This document shows, one piece after another, positions 57,463 through 64,000 of a DNA stretch of 64,000 bases. How positions within the stretch are numbered: the stretch's first letter is position 1; each line of letters opens with the position of its first letter. Source of the stretch: BOG-908 sp963795825 (GTDB lineage Bacteria; Pseudomonadota; Alphaproteobacteria; Acetobacterales; Acetobacteraceae); contig CAWCIW010000001.1 in NCBI GenBank assembly GCA_963795825.1, positions 496,001 to 560,000 on the forward strand. Reading direction: 5' to 3'. A program made the translations under genes and the position numbers. Under the pieces are notes generated by a model. It saw only the letters and a list, made by a program, of their open reading frames with translations, was not told the DNA's origin and searched no databases.

Positions 57463-58238
57463 AGCAGCGGCCTCGAACGCTCTGGCGTGGCGTAGAGTAG
57501 ACCGCCACCGTAATAGGCGGTGATCTTGTCCTCTTCGAGAGACGTGATGGTGTCGGGATCTTTGAGCGCCGGCACGGTCGCAAAATGCGCGGCCAATATA
57601 GCGTGGACCTTGATCATGCGCTGCTTGGAGCGGAACGTGACGAAGTGCGTGGGCAGCAGGACGCGTCGTGCGCCGAACGCTTCCAGTGTCTGCACTTCGA
57701 GGTAGCGCACGATGTATTCCGAGCGGTCGATCCACGCATCGACGATGGTTCCCGCTTCCTCGCCGTCACCGCCAAAGACGGTGTAGCCGCGCGGGTCGGG
57801 GTCTTCATGCGAGAGGAAGAAATCTTCCGCGGTGCGCAGGGGCACGATCTTCGGCAGTCCATCGTCGTAGGCCACCTCGGGAACGTCATGACGCTGCGCA
57901 TACGCGGCAGGGCCCACGCCATCCAGCATCGGATTGCCGGTGGGCTCGAAGGGTGCACCCGGCCAGGCCAGAACACGCTCTGCCGCGAACACTTCCGGCT
58001 TGTCGCCACGCGGGGCCGAGATCGTGTGGCCGTCCGCCATCAGGAAATGCTTTGCTGGCGGGATCTGCGGAAACTCGCGCGCGTCCTGCCCGGGGAAGTC
58101 CGCCACCAAGGGATAGCCCTCGCGGTGATCTTCGCGACGCAGCCACCAGATGAGCGCGAAGAAGAATCCCCAGAAGGCATATATCGTCAGTTGTGCCACA
58201 TCGAAATGCGCAACAATCGAGCCGTATCCTGGTGTCAT
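57459..58238 (-). CDS. puhA: photosynthetic reaction centre H subunit
   Basis: 259-residue H subunit capping the L/M core of the type II reaction centre. A single N-terminal transmembrane helix (LTIYAFWGFFFALIWWLRRE, about residues 17-36) is followed by the cytoplasmic PRC-barrel domain (GYTVFGGDGEEAGTIVDAWI, EYIVRYLEVQTL, RRVLLPTHFVTF). The C-terminal ITSLEEDKITAYYGGGLLYA is characteristic. L and M genes (pufLM) are not in this window. It has an 18-nt gap from lhaA. Confidence 0.97.
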   Translation of the reverse strand: MTPGYGSIVAHFDVAQLTIYAFWGFFFALIWWLRREDHREGYPLVADFPGQDAREFPQIPPAKHFLMADGHTISAPRGDKPEVFAAERVLAWPGAPFEPTGNPMLDGVGPAAYAQRHDVPEVAYDDGLPKIVPLRTAEDFFLSHEDPDPRGYTVFGGDGEEAGTIVDAWIDRSEYIVRYLEVQTLEAFGARRVLLPTHFVTFRSKQRMIKVHAILAAHFATVPALKDPDTITSLEEDKITAYYGGGLLYATPERSRPLL

Positions 58239-58256
58239 GGCGATGTCCTCATCGGG

Positions 58257-59723
58257 TCAGGTTGAAGTGGCGAGAAGCGGTGCTGCGTAACGTCGCACAA
58301 CGGACGGGCTTCGCACCAGCGGTCCCGCGGCAACGAGCGTGGCGAACAGCAACACCACCTCGATCGTGTAGACGACGCCGTATCCGGTGGCGGTATCGAC
58401 CAGAGCCGGGCCGAGACGGCCGTGCAGGGCGAGCACGGATACGCCGTCTCTGATAAGCCCGCCGCTGGCAACGGCGATACCGGCCGCCGAGGCCTGTACG
58501 GCGCCCCAGATGCCGAGCGCCAGGCCGATCTGGCCTGCGCCCGCCATCGCCATTGCGGCGGTGAGCGTGCAATGCGCGAAAAGGCCCGCGCCGAAGCCGA
58601 TCGTGACCACGCCGAGTGCGAACAACATTGTCGATTGCAGAGGGGCGGCGAAGACCAATGCGGAGAATGCGAATAATCCGGCAACCGCACCCAGGCAGGC
58701 GAGTCGGTAAGGATCCATGCCATTGCTCAGACGTTTCGCAGCCAGGCCGAAACCCACGAGGCCGCCGGCGGCCAGCAAGGCGGTGAACGCGGTGGTGGCG
58801 CCGACACTCAGATGCAGCACCTGGCCACCATACGGCTCCAGCAAAACGTCTTGCATGCTGAAGGCGACCGTGCCGAAACCGAGTGCCACCAGCCGGCGCC
58901 GTGCGTCGCCGCCGCGATTGAAATCAGCCCAGGATTGGGCAAAGGACGGCCGCGCACGGTCCGGTCTGGTCTCGGCCGGCCGGCGAGGCTCCTGTTTCCA
59001 GAGCGCCACTGCATTCAGCACGACGGTGAGCAGCGCGGCACCCTGTATGCACTGGATCAGCCGTATTTCGGAGAAATGTGCGAGCAGCGCGCCGAAGAAT
59101 ATCGCACTGACGACCATGCCGAGCAGCAGCATCATGCAGAGCAGGGCTACGACTCTCGGATGTTTCTCAGGCGGCGAAAGGTCGGTGGCGAGGGCGAGGC
59201 CAACGGTCTGCGTGGTGTGTAGGCCGGCGCCGACGAGGAGAAACGCCAGCGATGCCGCGGCCTGACCGATGATAATCGGGCCGTTGCTGTCGCCAGAGAG
59301 TATGATGAGGGCGAACGGCATGATCGCGAAGCCGCCGAATTGCAGCATGGTGCCCAGCCACAAATAGGGCACGCGCTTCCAGCCAAGGACGGAGCGGTGG
59401 TTGTCGGACCGAAAGCCGATTACTGCGCGGAAGGGCGCGGCTATCAGCGGCAGCGACACCATCATGGCGACAAGCCAGGTTGGCACGCCAAGTTCGACGA
59501 TCATGACACGGTTCAGCGTGCCGATCAGCAATACCGCCGCCATGCCGACGGTGACCTGGAACAGCGACAGGCGCAGCAGGCGGGCGAGCGGCAGGTCCGG
59601 CGTGGCCGCGTCGGCGAACGGAAGAAAACCGGTGGTCCATTTGGACGCAAGCTTGCGATTCCAGGAAGCCGCACGCTTGTGGACGACAGACTCCCGCGCG
59701 AGCGATTGGCCGGTTTGCTTCAC
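58257..59723 (-). CDS. lhaA: LhaA/PucC-family light-harvesting assembly protein
   Basis: 488-residue member of the bacteriochlorophyll delivery branch of the major facilitator superfamily, required for LH1 assembly. About 12 membrane segments. Typical stretches: LARLLRLSLFQVTVGMAAVL, LNRVMIVELGVPTWLVAMMV, SDNHRSVLGWKRVPYLWLGT and SMQDVLLEPYGGQVLHLSVG. It starts with GTG at 59723, overlapping the bchM stop. Position between bchM and puhA matches lhaA rather than pucC. Confidence 0.94.
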   Translation of the reverse strand: MKQTGQSLARESVVHKRAASWNRKLASKWTTGFLPFADAATPDLPLARLLRLSLFQVTVGMAAVLLIGTLNRVMIVELGVPTWLVAMMVSLPLIAAPFRAVIGFRSDNHRSVLGWKRVPYLWLGTMLQFGGFAIMPFALIILSGDSNGPIIIGQAAASLAFLLVGAGLHTTQTVGLALATDLSPPEKHPRVVALLCMMLLLGMVVSAIFFGALLAHFSEIRLIQCIQGAALLTVVLNAVALWKQEPRRPAETRPDRARPSFAQSWADFNRGGDARRRLVALGFGTVAFSMQDVLLEPYGGQVLHLSVGATTAFTALLAAGGLVGFGLAAKRLSNGMDPYRLACLGAVAGLFAFSALVFAAPLQSTMLFALGVVTIGFGAGLFAHCTLTAAMAMAGAGQIGLALGIWGAVQASAAGIAVASGGLIRDGVSVLALHGRLGPALVDTATGYGVVYTIEVVLLFATLVAAGPLVRSPSVVRRYAAPLLATST

Positions 59724-60400
59724 CGCCGCGAAACCTCGAGCGCATGGCTCATGTAAAACCCGCTGCTGACGCGATGATCGCGCCCGAGTCGCAACGGCGC
59801 CAGGCGTCGCATGATGTCGCGCGCGGCAATCGGCTCGATGGCCGGTGCACGATCCCCACGCGGGAAAAGCCGTCCGGCCGCATGCATCAACGTCAGCAGC
59901 GGCGTGCGCGGTGCGAAGGTGAACAAGACGGACTTTTCGGCGCGTGCGGCAAGTGCGGCGACACAGGCGGCCATGTCCGGTGCGCGGTAATGTATCAGCG
60001 AGTCCATCGCCACGATGAAATCGAAGCGGCCGTGATCGGGGGCGGTCATGTCGCCAACCTGGAAATCTATCGTGCCGCCGAGGTCGCCCGGGGTGCGTTC
60101 GCGCGCGAGCTCGACGAGCGTGGCGGACAGGTCGATTGCGGTCACATGGGCGCCGCGCCGCGCCGCCTCAACAGCGAGCGCTCCGGTGCCGCAACCGGCA
60201 TCAAGCAAGCGTGCGCCTGAAAGGTTGGCGGGAAGCCAGGAGAGAAGGGTAGCGCGCATTTCGTCACGGCCGGCCCGCACGGTGGCGCGTATGCCGCTTA
60301 CCGGCGCGTCCGACGTAAGTTTCGCCCAGGCATCCGCAGCCGTGCGGTCGAAATACTGCTCGAGCTGGCCGCGTCTTGCGAGATACGTCGTGCTCGCCAT
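59720..60400 (-). CDS. bchM: Mg-protoporphyrin IX O-methyltransferase
   Basis: 226-residue SAM-dependent methyltransferase that methylates the 13-propionate of Mg-protoporphyrin IX, the step before the AcsF cyclase. SAM site LLDAGCGTGALAVEAARRGA, then VTAIDLSATLVELARER, and the substrate-loop FDFIVAMDSLIHYRAPDM. The C-terminal RRLAPLRLGRDHRVSSGFYM is typical of BchM. ATG overlaps the bchL stop (TAATG). Confidence 0.95.
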   Translation of the reverse strand: MASTTYLARRGQLEQYFDRTAADAWAKLTSDAPVSGIRATVRAGRDEMRATLLSWLPANLSGARLLDAGCGTGALAVEAARRGAHVTAIDLSATLVELARERTPGDLGGTIDFQVGDMTAPDHGRFDFIVAMDSLIHYRAPDMAACVAALAARAEKSVLFTFAPRTPLLTLMHAAGRLFPRGDRAPAIEPIAARDIMRRLAPLRLGRDHRVSSGFYMSHALEVSRR

Positions 60401-61308
60401 TATTCGTAGCCCAGCAGGTCGAATATCTCGCGGTCCTTCAGCGGCGTGCCTTCGAGCGGCTTCGTGCCGGCCCAGAGCTGTGCTGCCAGGCGCAGATATT
60501 CGAGCTTGACGGCCTCCAGTTCCGGTGAGCTTTCCATTTCAAACAGCGTGGACTTCTTCAGGCGCGAGCGGCGAATCACATCCAGATCGGGGAAATGCGC
60601 CAGCGTGGAGAGGCCGGTCGCGGCGTTATAACGGTCGACCTGGTCGGTGGCGGCGGAGCGGTTGCAGATGACGCCGCCGAGCCGGACATTGTAGTTGCGC
60701 GCCTTGGCCGCGATCGCCGCGACGATGCGGTTCATCGCAAATATGCTGTCAAAATCATTGGCGGCGACGATCAGGGCGCGGTCAGCGTGCTGCAACGGCG
60801 CGGCAAAACCGCCGCATACCACGTCGCCGAGGACGTCGAATATCACCACATCGGTTTCTTCGAGCAGATGGTGTTCCTTGAGGAGCTTCACCGTCTGCCC
60901 GACGACATAGCCGCCGCAACCCGTGCCTGCCGGCGGGCCGCCGGCTTCGACGCACATCACGCCGTTATAGCCCTGGAAGACGAAATCTTCGACGCGCAGT
61001 TCCTCGCTGTGGAAGTTTACGGTTTCCAGAACGTCGATCACGGTCGGCTGCAAATGCTTGGTCAGCGTGAAGGTGGAGTCGTGTTTCGGGTCGCAGCCGA
61101 TCTGCAACACACGTTTGCCCAGTTTGCTGAATGCAACCGACAGGTTGGACGACGTGGTGCTCTTGCCGATGCCGCCTTTGCCATATACGGCGAACACCTT
61201 GGCGTTGCCGATCTTGAGCGACGGATCGAGCTGCACCTGGACGCTGCCGTCGCCATCGCCGCGCTTCGGCAGCAGGTTGTTCCTCGGACGCTGCAGTGTC
61301 TCGCTCAT
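60400..61308 (-). CDS. bchL: light-independent protochlorophyllide reductase iron protein
   Basis: 302-residue NifH-like ATPase, electron donor to the BchNB complex in dark protochlorophyllide reduction. P-loop YGKGGIGKST at residues 42-51, the GCDPKHDSTFTL region, [4Fe-4S] ligand cysteines in GTGCGGY and DVVCGG, and VICNRSAATDQVDRYN. Length normal. Its ATG overlaps the bchH stop (ATGA). bchN and bchB should lie upstream, beyond the right edge. Because the complex is oxygen-sensitive, the gene alongside acsF implies a need to work in both regimes. Confidence 0.97.
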   Translation of the reverse strand: MSETLQRPRNNLLPKRGDGDGSVQVQLDPSLKIGNAKVFAVYGKGGIGKSTTSSNLSVAFSKLGKRVLQIGCDPKHDSTFTLTKHLQPTVIDVLETVNFHSEELRVEDFVFQGYNGVMCVEAGGPPAGTGCGGYVVGQTVKLLKEHHLLEETDVVIFDVLGDVVCGGFAAPLQHADRALIVAANDFDSIFAMNRIVAAIAAKARNYNVRLGGVICNRSAATDQVDRYNAATGLSTLAHFPDLDVIRRSRLKKSTLFEMESSPELEAVKLEYLRLAAQLWAGTKPLEGTPLKDREIFDLLGYE

Positions 61309-64000
61309 GCCGCCATCTCCTTGCCTACGCCTTCGAGGCGGTCTTCCAGTTCTTCGCCGGCGCCGCGCAGGGCGTCCAGTGTCGCCTGGTCCGGAGACCA
61401 GTAGTTACGCTCGTTCGCCTCGATGAGGCGGTTGGCGATCTTCAGCGATGCTTTCGGGTTCAATGTCGCGAGCCGCTCGCGCATGGTTTCGTCCAGCACG
61501 TAGGTTTCCGCAAGTTGCTGATACACCCAGGGGGAGACCTCTCCCGTGGTGGCGGACCAGCCGAGCGTATTGGTCACATGCGCCTCTATTTCGCGCACGC
61601 CTTCGTAGCCATGCTTCAGCAGGCCCTCATACCATTTCGGGTTCAACGCGCGGGTGCGCGTCTCGAGGTTGACCTGCTCGGTAAGCGTGCGCACGATGCC
61701 GTCGCCGCGCGTCTGGTCGCCGATATATACCGACGCCGCGGTGCCGCCGCGCGCGCGCCGCACCGCGCGGGTGATGCCGCCAAGCGTGTCGAAATAGTGA
61801 TCTACCGTGGTCACGCCGAGCTCGATGCTGTCGAGGTTCTGGTAGGTGATGTCGACGCTGGCGAGAATATGGCCGAGCACGGCCGTCTGCTTTTCCGGCC
61901 TGCCATCGACGCCATACGCGAAGCCCTTGCGGTTGACATAGGCGTCGGCGAGCTCGTCCTCGTCGTTCCACACGCCGGCGCCGACCATCTGGTTGACGTT
62001 CGCGCCGTAGGCGCCATCCGCGTTACCGAACACACGCAATGCGGCCTGCTCCATTGTTCCACCGTGTGCGGCGAGAAAGGCAAGCGCGTGGCGGCGTATG
62101 TGATTTTGCGAGAGTGGCTCGTCGGCGGTTGCAGCCAGCAGCGCCGCTTCGGCAAGCAGCTTGGTTTGCAGAGGCAGCAGATCGCGGAAGATCCCCGACA
62201 GCGTTAGGATAACATCGATACGCGGACGCGCCAGCTCGGCAAGCGGTATCAGCCTTGCGCCGGCCAGGCGGCCGTAGCTGTCGAATCGCGGAGCGGCGCC
62301 CATCAGCCACAAAGCCTGCGCGATCGGGCCGCCCTCGGATTTGAGGTTGTCGGTTCCCCACAGCACCATCGCGATGGTCTCGGGAAGCGACGCGCCGGCC
62401 TGGGCATGGCGTGCGAGCAGACGGTCGGCCTGGCGCGCACCATCCTGACAGGCGAAAACGCTCGGCAGCCGGAAGGGATCGAAACCGTGCAGGTTGCGCC
62501 CCGTCGGCAACACCGCGGTATTGCGCAGCAGGTCACCACCAGGCGCCGGGCGAACGTAGCCGCCATCGAGCGCGTGTATGATTGCGGGAATCTCGTAGTC
62601 CGTAGCCAGAAGATCGTCGAGCCGGTTGCGCTCCTCGCCTGGCGCGATGTTCGCCGCGTCCAACATGCCGGCGCGCTCTTCCGCGCTCGGCGGCTGGCCG
62701 ATTACGTGCAGGCCATGCGGGATCAGCGTGTATTCCAATTCGAGTAGCGCGGCGCCAAGCCGGTCGATCTCGGCGGTTGCGTCAGCGGCGGCCCATTCCG
62801 GCGCGGATTCCGCAAGGTCCAGCGTGGCGGCCTGCGTCTGTATCAGCGCCGCCAGCAATATGCGCTGATCGGCATCGGCTTGCGGCTCCATTGCGCGCCA
62901 GCGATCCAGCGACGCTTTCAGGTCGACAAGTCCGCGATACAGGCCGGCGGTCGCGGTGGGAGGCGTCAGATAGCTTATCAGCGTGGCGTTGGCGCGACGC
63001 TTGGCGATCATGCCCTCGGAGGGGTTGTTGCTTGCATACAGGTTGAAATTCGGCAGGTCCGCGATCAGCCGGTCCGGCCAGCACGCGCCGGACAATCCGG
63101 CCTGCTTGCCTGGCATGAACTCCAGCGCGCCATGGGTGCCGAAATGCAGCACGGCGTGCGCGCCGAAATCTTCGCGCAGCCAGCGATAGAAAGCGGCAAA
63201 TGCGTGCGTCGGTGCGAAGCCGCGTTCGAACAGCAGGCGCATCGGGTCACCCTCGTAGCCGAACGCCGGCTGTATGCCCACGAACACATTGCCGAACTGC
63301 GCGCCAAGCACGAATATGCCCGACCCGTTGCTCTGCTGACGGCCAGGTGCCGGCCCCCATTGCGCTTCGATCTCACCGAGCCAGTTCTGCGCGCGCACGT
63401 GGTCATCGGTCGGGATGCGCGCGGCGACATTGGCATCCGTGCCGTGCAGGCTCGCATTGCCCTGCAATATCGCGCTGCGTAGCGCATCGACAGTGTCTGG
63501 GACATCGACAGTGTAGCCGGCTTGTTTGAGGCCGAGCAGCGTGTTGTGCAGCGATGCAAACACCGCGAGGTAGGCGGCCGTGCCGGTGGCGCCTGCGTTC
63601 GGCGGAAAGTTGAAGAGCACGGCGGCAATCTTGCGCTCCGCGCGGGCGGCCCGGCGCATACGCACCAGTTTCTCGACCCGCTGCGCCAGGGTGGCGGCGC
63701 GCTCGGGATGAGAGACCATGGCGTGGCACTGGCCGTCGCAACCCTCGCAGGGGTTGGCGGTCAGCGCGCGGCCGCAGCGTCCGCCATAGGTCATCGGCAT
63801 GATGCCGCCATCGAGTTCCGGAATGGCGACCATGATGGTGGTCTCCACCGGCAACAGGCCGCGCGGATCTTCCTGCCAGGTCTGCAGCGTCTGGAACTCG
63901 ACCGGATGCGCGGTGATGTAAGGCACATCCAGCGCGGCGAGTTGCGCCTCGGCCGCGTCGCGATCGTTATAGGCGGGGCCGCCAACGAGCGAGAATCCTG
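61305..64000 (-). CDS. bchH: magnesium chelatase subunit H (partial, cut by right edge)
   Basis: C-terminal ~898 residues of the large porphyrin-binding subunit that inserts Mg2+ into protoporphyrin IX, with BchI and BchD. The family runs about 1190-1300 residues, so the N-terminus is missing. Landmarks: MPMTYGGRCGRALTANPCEG, VLHFGTHGALEFMPGKQAGL, LPNFNLYASNNPSEG, LRNTAVLPTGRNLHGFDPFR, VILTLSGIFRDLLPLQTKLL, QPFGE-type and NPKWYEGLLKHGYEGVREIE. The frame remains open to base 64000. The methionine codon at 63926 is internal, not the start. It is the first gene seen of the 11-gene unit. Confidence 0.97.
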   Translation of the reverse strand, partial: GFSLVGGPAYNDRDAAEAQLAALDVPYITAHPVEFQTLQTWQEDPRGLLPVETTIMVAIPELDGGIMPMTYGGRCGRALTANPCEGCDGQCHAMVSHPERAATLAQRVEKLVRMRRAARAERKIAAVLFNFPPNAGATGTAAYLAVFASLHNTLLGLKQAGYTVDVPDTVDALRSAILQGNASLHGTDANVAARIPTDDHVRAQNWLGEIEAQWGPAPGRQQSNGSGIFVLGAQFGNVFVGIQPAFGYEGDPMRLLFERGFAPTHAFAAFYRWLREDFGAHAVLHFGTHGALEFMPGKQAGLSGACWPDRLIADLPNFNLYASNNPSEGMIAKRRANATLISYLTPPTATAGLYRGLVDLKASLDRWRAMEPQADADQRILLAALIQTQAATLDLAESAPEWAAADATAEIDRLGAALLELEYTLIPHGLHVIGQPPSAEERAGMLDAANIAPGEERNRLDDLLATDYEIPAIIHALDGGYVRPAPGGDLLRNTAVLPTGRNLHGFDPFRLPSVFACQDGARQADRLLARHAQAGASLPETIAMVLWGTDNLKSEGGPIAQALWLMGAAPRFDSYGRLAGARLIPLAELARPRIDVILTLSGIFRDLLPLQTKLLAEAALLAATADEPLSQNHIRRHALAFLAAHGGTMEQAALRVFGNADGAYGANVNQMVGAGVWNDEDELADAYVNRKGFAYGVDGRPEKQTAVLGHILASVDITYQNLDSIELGVTTVDHYFDTLGGITRAVRRARGGTAASVYIGDQTRGDGIVRTLTEQVNLETRTRALNPKWYEGLLKHGYEGVREIEAHVTNTLGWSATTGEVSPWVYQQLAETYVLDETMRERLATLNPKASLKIANRLIEANERNYWSPDQATLDALRGAGEELEDRLEGVGKEMAA

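Noticed and set aside
63852..63926. bchH start at the methionine codon at 63926
   Set aside because: The frame remains open to the window edge and reads family-like sequence (FSLVGGPAYNDRDAAEAQLA); BchH is several hundred residues longer.

Overview
The window is GC-rich alphaproteobacterial DNA carrying one end of a photosynthesis gene cluster with an oxygen-dependent cyclase (acsF) and PuhA/LhaA/BchHLM. Gene content and the AT-rich intergenic hairpins suggest an aerobic anoxygenic phototroph of the Acetobacteraceae (Acidiphilium/Rhodopila-like); that placement is inference, since no rRNA gene is present. No tRNA, rRNA, CRISPR array, transposase or prophage was recognised.

Layout. 1-8.6 kb: YihY/BrkB membrane protein (cut by the left edge), DUF2945 protein, two unrecognised proteins, exodeoxyribonuclease III, a PAS hybrid histidine kinase and a ChaN-like lipoprotein. 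8.6-18.9 kb: a carbohydrate-uptake locus with a TonB-dependent receptor, a tryptophan-halogenase-like flavoprotein, an exported GH3 glycosidase, a LacI-type regulator and a frameshifted MFS transporter. The same 14-bp palindrome lies upstream of the receptor and upstream of the GH3 gene, so the LacI protein probably controls both. 19-31.7 kb: housekeeping and small conserved genes (succinate-semialdehyde dehydrogenase, DUF1223, DUF1993, pterin dehydratase, small metallopeptidase, NAD-epimerase, glmU-glmS, DUF1003, ferritin-like protein, beta-lactamase-fold hydrolase, DUF817-DUF2809 fusion). 31.8-38.1 kb: surface/export genes (ATP-grasp enzyme, glycosyltransferase, asparagine synthetase, PEP-CTERM protein, beta-helix protein). 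38.1-52.8 kb: gph, DinG-type helicase, class I lysyl-tRNA synthetase, a shortened MprF-like protein, glgX, kup, rmuC and a POT peptide transporter. 52.8-64 kb: eleven tightly packed minus-strand genes, bchH-bchL-bchM-lhaA-puhA-puhB-puhC-orf101-acsF-puhE-hemA, which make bacteriochlorophyll and assemble the reaction centre; bchH is cut by the right edge.

The most unusual signal is not a gene. Seventeen copies (ten full, seven partial) of an AT-rich nested hairpin element occupy 16 intergenic positions between 2.6 and 51.4 kb. A full copy has two inverted arms around an 80-100 bp core. Each arm holds its own hairpin, whose outer base pairs switch between GTCC/GGAC and CTTC/GAAG with pairing kept. 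Many gene stop codons lie inside or directly against the element. It is absent from the tightly packed photosynthesis genes and from inside the sugar locus.

A second notable pattern is nine single-base frameshifts between 18 and 43.2 kb, seven extra and two missing bases, mostly in G/C runs. They fall in otherwise normal genes, including probably essential glmU and lysK, so sequence error is more likely than gene decay. Those genes are annotated at full span as CDS.
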